From: Rhodospirillaceae bacterium
Lineage (GTDB): Bacteria > Pseudomonadota > Alphaproteobacteria > Rhodospirillales > Casp-alpha2
Length of the DNA: 64,000 nucleotides
Direction of reading: 5' to 3'
Assembly (NCBI GenBank): GCA_016845145.1
Contig: JAERTE010000145.1
Span: 62,001-126,000 of the forward strand
Shown: one piece after another, positions 27,590 through 36,812 of the stretch
Layout of the letters: every line of letters starts with the position of its first letter
Numbering within the stretch: the first letter of the stretch is position 1
Made by a program: the position numbers and the translations under genes
The notes under the pieces: generated by a model
Seen by the model: the letters and a program-made list of their open reading frames with translations, nothing else
Database searches by the model: none
What the model was told of the DNA's origin: nothing

Positions 27590-27596
27590 AAGTCAA
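27568..27596 (-). promoter_or_regulatory. Sigma-70-like promoter of arsR, leaderless
   Basis: Reading the minus strand: TTGACT (27596-27591), 17 bases, TAAATA (27573-27568), then GCAAAT and the ATG at 27561. The predicted transcription start falls at or within a base or two of the ATG, and no ribosome binding site exists, so the mRNA is probably leaderless. Confidence 0.65.
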
Positions 27597-27656
27597 GTCT
27601 GCATTCCAGGTAAATTTGTTGGTTTGTGGCGATCTGGTTTTGAAAGGTTAACCCCG

Positions 27657-28670
27657 ATGGGTCTGTTCAACAGCACGTTTCCCGCCAGCATGCGTTTGGT
27701 TTTTGCGCTGAGCGCGGTGTCGGTATTTGGCGCCAGCGATGTTTTTGCCGACGAGCTGACAGTGGCATCGCGCATGATCAAGGATCAGAAGTCTGTATTC
27801 GCGACCATCGAAGCAACGGATCAGACAATCGCGCGGGCGCGTATCGGTGGCACCGTGGTCGAACTGAGTGTCGATGAGGGCAGCGCTGTTGAGGAAGGGC
27901 AGGCCATTGGCCGTGTCGAAGATCCGAAATTGGCGCTTGAACTTCGCGCCATGGAAGCGCGCATCGCATCGGCTTCGGCACAGATGGATTTGGCGCGGAT
28001 TGAGCTCGATCGTACGCGCAAGCTGCGCCGGAAGGGCACCGTTTCACAATCTCGGCTGGATGAGGCCGAAACGGCGCTAAAGGTGCTGCGCCGCGATCTG
28101 TCGGCGGCCAGAGCTGAACGCGCCGTCATTGCCGAGCGTCAGGCAGAGGGTAGTGTGAAGGCGCCGACGTCGGGACGCGTGCTGCGTGTCGATGTGACTA
28201 AGGGTAAGGTCGTGTTGCCGGGAGAGAGCCTCGCGGTGATTACCGCCAATGCCTACGTTCTGCGGCTGCAGGTGCCGGAGCGCCATGCACGGTTCATCAA
28301 GATCGGTGATCCGGTCAGCGTTGGCGCGCGCGGCATGGCTGCCACGGCACCGACAAATGGTGACACCAGAACCGGCACGGTGATCAAGGTGTATCCCGAA
28401 ATCCGCCATGGCCGCGTTTCCGCCGACGTAAAGTTGGGTGATCTGGGGGATTTCTTTGTCGGGGAGCGGGTGCGGGTGATGGTGGCCGCGGGCGAGCGAC
28501 GTGCGTTTGTCGTTCCCGCAGCCTTCCTGAGCCGCCGGTACGGTCTCACTTTCGTGCGCTTGAAGCACGGCGGCGAGACGGTGGTGCAGCCGGGACTCGC
28601 CATCCACGGCGGCATTGAAATTCTGTCCGGCATATCAGACGGCGATGTTTTGGTAAGGAATGCGCCATGA
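27657..28670 (+). CDS. RND efflux periplasmic adaptor (membrane fusion protein)
   Basis: About 337 residues. A signal-peptide-like N-terminus (FNSTFPASMRLVFALSAVSVFGASDVFA) precedes a lipoyl/barrel-sandwich half (GGTVVELSVDEGSAVEEGQ), a helical hairpin at about 75-130 and the second half (VKAPTSGRVLRVDVTKGKVV). It should link the inner-membrane pump encoded next to an outer-membrane channel; no TolC-type gene is in the window. ATG 27657 is chosen over an upstream TTG. Its stop overlaps the pump start (ATGA). The arsR operator lies upstream. Confidence 0.9.
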   Translation: MGLFNSTFPASMRLVFALSAVSVFGASDVFADELTVASRMIKDQKSVFATIEATDQTIARARIGGTVVELSVDEGSAVEEGQAIGRVEDPKLALELRAMEARIASASAQMDLARIELDRTRKLRRKGTVSQSRLDEAETALKVLRRDLSAARAERAVIAERQAEGSVKAPTSGRVLRVDVTKGKVVLPGESLAVITANAYVLRLQVPERHARFIKIGDPVSVGARGMAATAPTNGDTRTGTVIKVYPEIRHGRVSADVKLGDLGDFFVGERVRVMVAAGERRAFVVPAAFLSRRYGLTFVRLKHGGETVVQPGLAIHGGIEILSGISDGDVLVRNAP

Positions 28671-31600
28671 AGCTGGGTATTTCCGGCATCTTGACGCGGC
28701 TGTTCATAAATTCGCCGCTGACGCCGCTGTTCTTGGTGATATCCGTCGTGCTCGGCGTTATGGCGCTGATGGCCTTACCGCGCGAGGAAGACCCGCAAAT
28801 CAGCGTGCCGCTGGTCGACGTGATCGTTACCGCCGACGGCTTGAAAGCCGCTGACGTGGTCGAACTGGTAACCGAGCCCCTGGAAGACATGGTGCAGGGC
28901 ATCGATGATGTGGAGCATGTCTATTCGCTCAGTGAAGACGATCGCGCCATCGTCACGGTGCGGTTTTTCGCCGGCACCGACGAAGACCGCGCTACCTTCC
29001 GCGTGCATGAGGAGATCCGTGCCAACCTGAACCGCCTGCCCATCGGTATCCCCGAGCCGATGATCGTCGGGCGTGGAATCAACGATGTACCCATTGTTAC
29101 TATTACGCTGGCGCCGAAGGCAGACGCCAGTGAGCAATGGAATGACAATGCGCTGCACGGCATTGCCGAGGAGCTGTTGCATGAAATCTCCACTGTAGAT
29201 AGCGTCGGGTTGACGTTCCTGGTGGGCGGACGGCCCGACCAAATCAGGATCGAACCCGATCCGGAGCGCCTGTCGCTGTTCGGCGTTACCCTCAACCAGG
29301 TCGTGCGCAAGGTGCGGAATGCCAACCGTTCTTTCGGCGTTGGAAACCTGCGCGAGGCCAACCGCACATTGCCGGTGGTTGCCGGCCAAACCATGAGCGG
29401 CGTGTCCGAGATCGGCCTGCTTAGCATCACCGCTCGCGATGGCCGCCCAGTATACTTAAAAGACGTTGCTAACATCGTCGTCGGCGCCAAACCGGAAGAC
29501 AGTCGGGTGTGGCATCTGTCGAGTGCTGATGATGGTTCCCTATCGAGCCGCCCGGCCGTCACGCTGGCCATCGCCAAACGGCAAGGCGCAAATGCGGTCG
29601 ATGTCGCCAACGACATCATGGCGCGGCTGGAGTTGGTGCGCGGGCGATTGTTGCCCGACAGCATCGACGTTGTCGTGACGCGTGATTACGGCGTGACGGC
29701 GGGCGAGAAATCCGACGAATTGCTCTCACACCTGATCGGCGCCACAGTGACCATCGTGTTGATTATCGCCGTCTCTATCGGCTGGCGCGAGGGTGCGGTG
29801 GTGCTGGTCATCATCCCGACCACCATATTGCTGACCTTCTTCACCGCCTGGATGATGGGCTACACCATCAACCGCGTCAGCTTGTTCGCGCTTATCCTCT
29901 CAATCGGAATTTTAGTCGATGATGCTATTGTAGTCGTTGAGAACATCGTCAGGCATTGGAACATGCGCGACGGACGCGACCGCATTGAAGCCGCGATCGA
30001 GGCCGTGGCCGAGGTCGGAAACCCGACGCTGATCGCGACGCTAACCATCATCGCCGCATTGCTGCCGATGATGTTTGTCTCCGGTCTGATGGGCCCTTAC
30101 ATGAGTCCGATCCCGGCCAATGCCTCGGCGGCGATGGCGTTCTCGTTTCTCGTCGCCGTCGTTATCACACCGTGGTTGCTGGTGCGCATTCACAAGGAAG
30201 ACAGTGGTAGTGCGCCGGGGGCACACGAGTCGGCGGATACCGCAACCGGGCGGTTTTACCGCAAGTTCGCCAGCCCTGTATTGGCGAGCCGCAGAAATTC
30301 GTGGGCCTTCCTGATCAGTGTTGCCGTTGGCACGGTGGCTGTCAGTGTGATGTTCGCCACAAAGGACGTATCTGTGAAATTGCTGCCGTTCGACAATAAG
30401 TCGGAAATCCAGGTGGTGATGGATTTGCCCGAGGGCACGCCGCTGGAAGTCACCGAGCGCAACTTGATGAAAGTGGCGCGCGTGTTGGGTGACCTGCCGG
30501 AACTCACGCATATCCAGGCCTACGCGGGCACTTCCGCGCCGTTCAATTTCAATGGCTTGGTGCGGCACTACGATATCCGGCGCAAGCCGTGGCAGGGCGA
30601 TTTGCAAATCAACCTCACAGACAAAGACGCGCGCGACCGTCAAAGTCACGATGTCGCGTTGGACATCCGCGAGCGTATTTCAACGCTTACGTTTCCTGAT
30701 GGCACCACGGTAAAGGTCGTGGAGGTGCCGCCCGGGCCGCCTGTGATCTCCACGCTGATGGCCGAAATCTACGGCCCGGATCAAAAAACCCGTCGGCAAC
30801 TGGCATGGAAGGTGCGCCAAGCGTTCGAGCAGGTTGACTATATCGTCGACGTGGATGATTCCATCGGTCTCACGCCCGAGCGCCTGAGGTTTCAGGTGGA
30901 CCAAGGCAACCTGGAATTTCACGGGGTCCATGAGCAAGAGCTGTTCGACACGCTGAAGGTTCTCTTGAACGGCACCAGCGTCGGTTATTCGCACCGAGGC
31001 GACGGCGCCAACCCTGTCGAGATCGCCATACGCCTGCCGAAGAACAGCCTGTTTATCGGTGAGCATTTGCTGGCAACGCCTGTGGCGGCGCCGGGTGAGG
31101 CGGCGGACAAGGGCGCGGTCGTCGAGATTGGCGACATCGTCAACATCAAGCGTGAGTTGGCGTCCTACCCGATCTTCCGCCACAACGGACGCTTCGCCGA
31201 GGTCGTGTACGGTGAACTTGCTGGGAAGTTCGAAGCGCCGCTCTACGGCATGCTCGACGTCAACCGTGAGCTCGAAAACATGTCGTGGGGTGAAGGGGGC
31301 ACGGAAGGTGCGCCAGCGATCTCTTACCACGGACAACCTGCCGATCAGAACACCACCACCGTGCTTTGGGACGGCGAGTGGGAGGTCACTTATGTGACCT
31401 TCCGCGACATGGGGCTGGCGTTCGGCTTCGCCCTGGTGGCCATTTACATCCTGATCGTCGGCCAGTTCTCGAGCTTTCGGCTGCCCTTGGTGATCATGAC
31501 GCCGATCCCGCTCTCATTAATCGGCATTGTGCTGGGCCATTGGATTTTCGACGCGCCTTTTACCGCCACGTCGATGATCGGCTTTATTGCTTTGGCGGGG

Positions 31601-31897
31601 ATCATGGTGCGCAACTCGATCTTGCTGGTGGATTTCATCCGTATGCGTCTGGACGAAGGTGCGGCACTACGTGATGGTTTGCTTGAAGCTGGCGCCATCC
31701 GCTTCCGTCCGATCTTCCTCACCGCCGTCACGGCGATGATTGGAGCTGCGTTCATCCTTACCGACCCGATCTTTCAAGGCCTCGCTATCTCCATGGTATT
31801 CGGTCTGGCGTCGTCCACGGCATTAACCTTGCTGGTCATCCCGGCGGTCTACGTGGTGTTGCGCGATGATGGGAAGCCGGCATCGTTACCTGACTGA
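28667..31897 (+). CDS. RND efflux transporter permease (AcrB/MexF superfamily)
   Basis: 1076 residues, the usual RND length, with 12 expected membrane helices and two large periplasmic loops. The proton-relay pair is Asp418-Asp419 in ILSIGILVDDAIVVVENI (TM4), as in proton-driven hydrophobe or solute efflux pumps; the metal-pump pattern is absent. It overlaps the adaptor gene by 4 bases. The substrate is unknown. The adjoining ArsR with a putative persulfide switch suggests export of a sulfur-related or toxic electrophile, but this is only context. Confidence 0.93.
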   Translation: MKLGISGILTRLFINSPLTPLFLVISVVLGVMALMALPREEDPQISVPLVDVIVTADGLKAADVVELVTEPLEDMVQGIDDVEHVYSLSEDDRAIVTVRFFAGTDEDRATFRVHEEIRANLNRLPIGIPEPMIVGRGINDVPIVTITLAPKADASEQWNDNALHGIAEELLHEISTVDSVGLTFLVGGRPDQIRIEPDPERLSLFGVTLNQVVRKVRNANRSFGVGNLREANRTLPVVAGQTMSGVSEIGLLSITARDGRPVYLKDVANIVVGAKPEDSRVWHLSSADDGSLSSRPAVTLAIAKRQGANAVDVANDIMARLELVRGRLLPDSIDVVVTRDYGVTAGEKSDELLSHLIGATVTIVLIIAVSIGWREGAVVLVIIPTTILLTFFTAWMMGYTINRVSLFALILSIGILVDDAIVVVENIVRHWNMRDGRDRIEAAIEAVAEVGNPTLIATLTIIAALLPMMFVSGLMGPYMSPIPANASAAMAFSFLVAVVITPWLLVRIHKEDSGSAPGAHESADTATGRFYRKFASPVLASRRNSWAFLISVAVGTVAVSVMFATKDVSVKLLPFDNKSEIQVVMDLPEGTPLEVTERNLMKVARVLGDLPELTHIQAYAGTSAPFNFNGLVRHYDIRRKPWQGDLQINLTDKDARDRQSHDVALDIRERISTLTFPDGTTVKVVEVPPGPPVISTLMAEIYGPDQKTRRQLAWKVRQAFEQVDYIVDVDDSIGLTPERLRFQVDQGNLEFHGVHEQELFDTLKVLLNGTSVGYSHRGDGANPVEIAIRLPKNSLFIGEHLLATPVAAPGEAADKGAVVEIGDIVNIKRELASYPIFRHNGRFAEVVYGELAGKFEAPLYGMLDVNRELENMSWGEGGTEGAPAISYHGQPADQNTTTVLWDGEWEVTYVTFRDMGLAFGFALVAIYILIVGQFSSFRLPLVIMTPIPLSLIGIVLGHWIFDAPFTATSMIGFIALAGIMVRNSILLVDFIRMRLDEGAALRDGLLEAGAIRFRPIFLTAVTAMIGAAFILTDPIFQGLAISMVFGLASSTALTLLVIPAVYVVLRDDGKPASLPD

Positions 31898-31941
31898 GGT
31901 GAGGCATATCAGTCGGTCAGGCAATCGGCTACAATAAACCT

Positions 31942-33054
31942 ATGTCTACAGTCTCCACCAAATACTGGCACGCCCTCGGCGACGGACGAATCCAATGCGA
32001 CGTCTGCCCTCGCGAATGCAAGATGCGCGAGGGGCAGCGGGGACTTTGCTATGTGCGGGCTGTCGAAAATGGCGAGGTGGTGCTGACCACCTATGGGCGG
32101 TCGTCAGGCTTTTGCATTGATCCCATTGAGAAGAAACCGCTCAATCACTTCCTGCCCGGGACTCCGGTACTCAGTTTCGGGACGGCGGGATGCAACCTGA
32201 CATGCAAATTCTGCCAAAATTGGAACATCTCCAAGGCGCGCGAGTTCGACAAGTTGCAGGATCAGGCATCGCCCGAACAAATTGCCGACGCGGCGGTGCA
32301 GACCAAATGCCGTTCGGTGGCCTATACCTACAATGACCCCGTGATCTTTCTGGAATATGCCGTCGATACGGCCCGCGCGTGCCGCGAACGCGGTATCAAG
32401 AACGTAGCGGTGACGGCGGGCTATATTTGCCCCGACCCGCGGGCCGAGTTTTATCATTGGATGGACGCCGCCAACGTCGATTTGAAGGCGTTCACCGAGC
32501 ACTTCTACAAGGAACTATGCACGGCGCGCCTCGACAGCGTGCTCGATACGTTGAAATACCTGAAGCATGACACTGACGTGTGGTTTGAGATTACTGACCT
32601 GCTTATCCCAGGTGAGAACGATTCCGACGCCGAGATCGACGAGATGACCAGCTGGATCGTCAAGCATCTGGGCGAAGATGTACCGCTGCATTTCTCCGCT
32701 TTCCACCCCGATTGGAAGATGATGGATAAGCCTCGCACGCCACCCGAGACGCTGATACGGGCGAGGAAGATCGCCATGGAGAACGGCGTTAAATATGCCT
32801 ATGTGGGCAACGTGCATGACCACGCGGCGCAGAGCACCTATTGCCCGGGTTGCGGAGAAATTTTGATTGGGCGCGATTGGTATCTGCTGTCGGATTGGAA
32901 TCTCAGTTTCGAGGGCAACTACGCTGGCAATTGCGCCGGATGCGGCGAGCCGGTGGCCGGCGTGTTTGACGGTCCGCCCGGAGACTGGGGGCGTAAGCGC
33001 GTGCCGGTTAGGCTGCGTCCGCGCGAACCGGCGCCAACTGCATCGCCGCCGTGA
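31942..33054 (+). CDS. amrS: AmmeMemoRadiSam system radical SAM enzyme
   Basis: 370 residues. The radical SAM cluster motif CxxxCxxC is at Cys84, Cys88 and Cys91 (TAGCNLTCKFCQNW). An N-terminal Cys cluster (Cys19, 22, 26, 36) and C-terminal CxxC pairs at 301/304 and 331/334 suggest additional metal sites, the last a zinc ribbon. It belongs to the PflA-like AmrS family, whose substrate is unknown but which co-occurs with Memo and AMMECR1 proteins, here fused at 25639-27174. It starts 45 bases after the RND gene without a visible ribosome binding site; TACAAT at 31930-31935 would give a leaderless transcript. Confidence 0.95.
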   Translation: MSTVSTKYWHALGDGRIQCDVCPRECKMREGQRGLCYVRAVENGEVVLTTYGRSSGFCIDPIEKKPLNHFLPGTPVLSFGTAGCNLTCKFCQNWNISKAREFDKLQDQASPEQIADAAVQTKCRSVAYTYNDPVIFLEYAVDTARACRERGIKNVAVTAGYICPDPRAEFYHWMDAANVDLKAFTEHFYKELCTARLDSVLDTLKYLKHDTDVWFEITDLLIPGENDSDAEIDEMTSWIVKHLGEDVPLHFSAFHPDWKMMDKPRTPPETLIRARKIAMENGVKYAYVGNVHDHAAQSTYCPGCGEILIGRDWYLLSDWNLSFEGNYAGNCAGCGEPVAGVFDGPPGDWGRKRVPVRLRPREPAPTASPP

Positions 33055-33140
33055 CATGCCTGAGATGAACTGTTAAGGATTGCCGGGCCTCGGTCGGTGT
33101 GGCTTGGTTGCAGTGTCTCGATAGCAATAGGAAAACCAAA

Positions 33141-34133
33141 TTGAAAAAGTGGCTGGCCATCGTCATCAAGGCTGCCATCTCGGGTGGGTTGATCTGGTAT
33201 CTCGTTTCCAATGTAGATATGGCATCGGTAGGCGCGCATATCGCCACGGTGGACCTAGGCCTGTTGCTGTTGTCTTGTGCGGTGCTCACGCTGCAGTTTT
33301 TGATTGGCGGATATCGTTGGAACAGCGTGCTGACGGCGCTCGGAACACCAATGACGAACTGGCTGGCGTCACGGCTTTTTTATGTCGGTATGTTTTTCAA
33401 TCAGGCGCTTCCGGGTGGCACAGGTGGCGATGGCGTACGCATGTATCTGTCGTTCAAGCGAGATCTGCCGCCGCGGAGTGCCATCAATAGTGTGATTATC
33501 GAGCGCGTGGCCACGGTCCTGGCGCTGGTCCTGCTTGTTGATTTGACCCAACCCCTGTTCATTCCTCACCTGTCGCCCGATATCGCCCGTGTGAGCCTTT
33601 CCGCCGCGGCTTCGATTACGGCGGTGGCTGTTGTGGGGACGCTGTTGGTGGCAATGCTCGACCGCCTGCCCGAGGGTCTGAGGAAATGGCGGGTCATCCG
33701 CGGACTCGGCAATTTGGGCGCCGATACACGCCGGGTATTCGGCTCGCTTGGTGCGGCCTTGCCGCCGTTGCTGTGGAGTGTGGCGGGACATCTCAACGTG
33801 TCCCTATCGTGTTACATTCTGTCTCAGGCCTTGGGGTTGGAGGTCACGCTGCTCGATTGTGTGGTGTTGATCCCACCGGTCTTGCTGGTCATGGCGGTAC
33901 CGATTTCGATTGGCGGATGGGGCGTGCGCGAGGGTGCCATGGTTTGGATGTTTGCGCTAGTCGGCGTGGAGCAAGACGCGGCATTAGCGCTATCGCTGTT
34001 CTTTGGGGTCGTCGCCTTGGCGATTTCAATGCCGGGGGGAATCGTATGGATGATGATGCGGGGCGATGCACGCGGCGGCACGTTGGCCGAGGCTGATCTG
34101 GCCTCTTTTCGCAACGATCATGAAAACGCTTGA
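33141..34133 (+). CDS. Flippase-like / lysylphosphatidylglycerol synthase TM-region family protein
   Basis: About 330 residues, mostly hydrophobic, of the UPF0104/LPG_synthase_TM family. The conserved core is FYVGMFFNQALPGGTGGDGVRM, followed by a late segment ISIGGWGVREGAMVWM. The family holds inner-membrane proteins, some of which act on lipid-linked or glycolipid substrates; the function of this one is unknown. A TTG start at 33141 is proposed because AGGAAAA lies just upstream, while the in-frame GTG at 33099 has no such site. It stands alone between amrS and pepA. Confidence 0.82.
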   Translation: MKKWLAIVIKAAISGGLIWYLVSNVDMASVGAHIATVDLGLLLLSCAVLTLQFLIGGYRWNSVLTALGTPMTNWLASRLFYVGMFFNQALPGGTGGDGVRMYLSFKRDLPPRSAINSVIIERVATVLALVLLVDLTQPLFIPHLSPDIARVSLSAAASITAVAVVGTLLVAMLDRLPEGLRKWRVIRGLGNLGADTRRVFGSLGAALPPLLWSVAGHLNVSLSCYILSQALGLEVTLLDCVVLIPPVLLVMAVPISIGGWGVREGAMVWMFALVGVEQDAALALSLFFGVVALAISMPGGIVWMMMRGDARGGTLAEADLASFRNDHENA

Positions 34134-34209
34134 AACAGCCACCGCAAACGCCTTTTCTTTTAGCAACAACTGATAGCGTCCAGCTAAAACGTCCAATGGG
34201 GAGTCTGAG

Positions 34210-35709
34210 ATGAAAATCGCTTTTGCCAATCTGGCCCAACCTGCAACCGGGGTCGCCGTCGCTTTCGCGACTACCGGACGGCAACTCACGACGTCAGCCC
34301 AAGCCCTCGACAAGCAGGCGGGCGGTGCACTGACACGCGCGGTCAAGGGCAGCAAATTCAAGGGCAACAAAGGCCAAACTCTGACCCTCATGGCGCCGGC
34401 GGGCAGCAAACTTAATCGCATCATCCTGGTCGGGCTTGGGAAGGCAAAAGATATCAACGATCTTGGTATGCAGGGACTTGGCGGCAAAGTTCAGGCAAAC
34501 GTCGCAGCCAGCGGCCAGACGGCGGCGAGCGTGTTGGTGGACGAGATTGCCGATTCGAGCCTTTCCGTCACTGACATGGCGGCTAATCTCGCCTATGGGG
34601 CTCGTTTGCGCGCTTATCGATTCGACAAATACCGCACCAAGGAAGAGGCAGATAAAAAGCCGAGCCTCAAAAACCTACGCGTTCTTTGCCCGCGCAGTGC
34701 TCGGGCCAAAGCAACCTTCGCGCCCATGGATAAAGTCGCTGACGGGGTTTGCCTGACGCGCGATCTGGTGTCCGAGCCACCGAACGTGATCTATCCCGCG
34801 AGCCTCGCTAAGCAGGCGCGCGAGTTGAGCAAATTGGGGGTTAAGGTCGAGGTGCTGGGCGAAGCGCAAATGAAGAAGCTCGGCATGGGCGCACTGTTGG
34901 GTGTCGGCCAGGGCTCGGTGCGCGAATCGCAAATGGTGGTCATGCGTTGGAACGGTGGTGGCCGAGGTAAGGGCTCTGATCCCGTTGCTTTTGTTGGCAA
35001 GGGCGTGACCTTTGATACTGGTGGCATTTCCATCAAGCCGGCGGGCGGTATGGAAGATATGAAGTGGGACATGGGTGGTTCCGGCGTCGTCATTGGATTG
35101 ATGAAAGCGCTGGCTGGGCGTAAGGCCAAGGCCAACGTCGTCGGCGTCGTCGGCCTTGTGGAGAATATGCCCGACGGCAATGCGCAGCGCCCGGGCGACA
35201 TCGTCACCTCAATGTCGGGCCAAACCATTGAGATCATCAATACCGACGCCGAAGGACGTTTGGTGCTGGCCGATGCGCTGCATTACACGGTGGAGAAGTT
35301 CAAACCAAAGTTCGTTGTCGACTTGGCGACGCTGACCGGCGCAATCATCATTTCTCTGGGTGACCAGCACGCGGGGTTGTTCTCCAATAACGACACTTTG
35401 TCCGAGCGCCTGTCGAAGGCCGGCGAGGCGGTGAACGAGAAAGTCTGGCGGCTTCCCGTGGGCGACGCCTACGACAAACAGATCGATTCAAGCGTTGCCG
35501 ATATGAAAAATACCGGCGGGCGCGGCGCCGGATCGATCACGGCTGCGCAGTTCCTGCAACGCTTCACCGGCAAGACGCCATGGGCGCATCTGGACATCGC
35601 CGGCGTGACATGGTCGAGCAAAGATACCGACACTGTCCCCAAAGGCGGTACCGCGTTCGGCGTGCGCCTGCTCGATCGGCTGGTGGCGGATCACTACGAA
35701 CGCAAATAG
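34210..35709 (+). CDS. pepA: Leucyl aminopeptidase PepA (M17)
   Basis: 499 residues, the usual length. The M17 signature NTDAEGR is at 344-350, and GKGVTFDTGGISIKP at about 263-277 provides the catalytic Lys and metal Asp residues. It is a cytoplasmic hexameric metallopeptidase removing N-terminal residues; some homologues also bind DNA. GGGGAG lies before the ATG. holC follows 15 bases later, the common pepA-holC pairing in proteobacteria. Confidence 0.97.
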   Translation: MKIAFANLAQPATGVAVAFATTGRQLTTSAQALDKQAGGALTRAVKGSKFKGNKGQTLTLMAPAGSKLNRIILVGLGKAKDINDLGMQGLGGKVQANVAASGQTAASVLVDEIADSSLSVTDMAANLAYGARLRAYRFDKYRTKEEADKKPSLKNLRVLCPRSARAKATFAPMDKVADGVCLTRDLVSEPPNVIYPASLAKQARELSKLGVKVEVLGEAQMKKLGMGALLGVGQGSVRESQMVVMRWNGGGRGKGSDPVAFVGKGVTFDTGGISIKPAGGMEDMKWDMGGSGVVIGLMKALAGRKAKANVVGVVGLVENMPDGNAQRPGDIVTSMSGQTIEIINTDAEGRLVLADALHYTVEKFKPKFVVDLATLTGAIIISLGDQHAGLFSNNDTLSERLSKAGEAVNEKVWRLPVGDAYDKQIDSSVADMKNTGGRGAGSITAAQFLQRFTGKTPWAHLDIAGVTWSSKDTDTVPKGGTAFGVRLLDRLVADHYERK

Positions 35710-35724
35710 GGTACATGAGCCGCG

Positions 35725-36180
35725 ATGACCGACGTCGCCTTTTACCACCTTGAACGCTCTCCGCTGGAAGCGGCGCTGCCGAAGCTTTTGGAAAAGACCT
35801 TGGATGCGGGAAAGCGCGCTTTGGTGCTTGCCGGGTCGGATGCACGGGTCGAGGCGTTGAACGGTTTGCTCTGGACCTATGACCAGGATTCGTGGCTGCC
35901 GCATGGTGCAGCTAAGGACGGCAATCCCGCAGATCAACCGATTTGGCTATCGTGCGATGAAGCCAATGCCAACGACGCGCAGTTCTTGTTTCTGACGGAT
36001 GGCGCGGAGAGCGCTACCTTGGCTGAATTCGAACGCTGTTTCGATCTGTTCGACGGCAACGACGCGATGATGGTGGAAGCGGCGCGCAAGCGCTGGACGC
36101 AATGTAAGAACGCTGGCCACGCGCTGACGTACTGGCAGCAAATACCCGGGGGCGGGTGGGAGAAAAAGGCCGAAGCGTAA
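35725..36180 (+). CDS. holC: DNA polymerase III subunit chi
   Basis: 151 residues with the chi pattern: FYHLERSPLEAALPKLLEKTL at the start, ALVLAGSDARVEALNGLLWTYDQDSWLPHG in the middle and the helix after LFLTDGAESATLAEFERCFDLFDGND. Chi connects the clamp loader to single-strand binding protein at the replication fork. It is 15 bases downstream of pepA and very probably cotranscribed with it. Confidence 0.95.
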   Translation: MTDVAFYHLERSPLEAALPKLLEKTLDAGKRALVLAGSDARVEALNGLLWTYDQDSWLPHGAAKDGNPADQPIWLSCDEANANDAQFLFLTDGAESATLAEFERCFDLFDGNDAMMVEAARKRWTQCKNAGHALTYWQQIPGGGWEKKAEA

Positions 36181-36191
36181 CTTTCCGTCAT

Positions 36192-36205
36192 TTGATATGA
36201 ATCAA
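36192..36205. promoter_or_regulatory. Perfect FNR/FixK (Crp-Fnr) binding box
   Basis: TTGATATGAATCAA matches the palindromic consensus TTGAT-N4-ATCAA at all ten fixed positions. It lies 12 bases after the holC stop codon and 87 bases before the hemerythrin ATG, suggesting oxygen-responsive control of that gene. I see no clear -10 box at the standard distance. Confidence 0.72.
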
Positions 36206-36292
36206 GGTCTTTTGTTCGCAAGCGAATAGGGTTGGCGTTGGCACTATCCGTGGCGGGGTCACGAGCGGTGCCGATTCATGTGGGGGCCCGAT

Positions 36293-36733
36293 ATGCATGT
36301 CGTCTTTTCAGATTCGTTCCTGACCGGTCATCCCGAGATCGACAACGAACATCGTGAGATATTCGAAGTTATCAATTCCGTCGGCGAAGCGATCATGGCG
36401 CGTGAGTTTTCCGTGTGCCACCGTCTCGCCGGTTCGTTTCTTGAGGTTTGCCGCAACCATTTCTCGCACGAGGAGGCGATTCTCGCCGACCTGCAATTTC
36501 CGAGGCTTGACCAGCATGCCATGTTTCATGCCGAATTGCTGGAGAAGGCCGAGGCCATTCGTGAGTTGTGCGAACGCCAAAGTGATTCCGAGCACCTGGA
36601 TGAATGCTTCAACGAGCTGGTGCATTTCTTTTTGGAAGATGTGGTCAAGGGCGATCTCGACTTCGTCTCTTTTCTCATCGAGAAGGGCGTCGCATCGCCG
36701 CGTCCCTGTGCGCCGGCAATGCCTCGGCGTTGA
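36293..36733 (+). CDS. Bacteriohemerythrin
   Basis: 146 residues of the single-domain hemerythrin family. The di-iron ligand pattern is present: His in TGHPEID, His in DNEHREIFE, HFSHEE, DQHAMFH and the last helix VHFFLEDVVKGDLD (His-x4-Asp). It binds O2 reversibly and may store, sense or deliver it under low oxygen. ATG 36293 is preferred because TGGGGG lies before it; an ATG 15 bases upstream is in frame. The FNR-type box upstream suggests induction when oxygen is scarce. Confidence 0.92.
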   Translation: MHVVFSDSFLTGHPEIDNEHREIFEVINSVGEAIMAREFSVCHRLAGSFLEVCRNHFSHEEAILADLQFPRLDQHAMFHAELLEKAEAIRELCERQSDSEHLDECFNELVHFFLEDVVKGDLDFVSFLIEKGVASPRPCAPAMPRR

Positions 36734-36812
36734 TAAGGCACTGATCGGGTTTGTTTCGGGACCTGACGCCGATTATCCTTTCCCAAACTTGGCGTAAGGG
36801 GAGGAGATATTC

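Noticed and set aside
36238-36254. TTGGCAC...TGGC resembling a sigma-54 promoter before hemerythrin
   Set aside because: The -12 element is off by one base in spacing and lacks the TTGC core.
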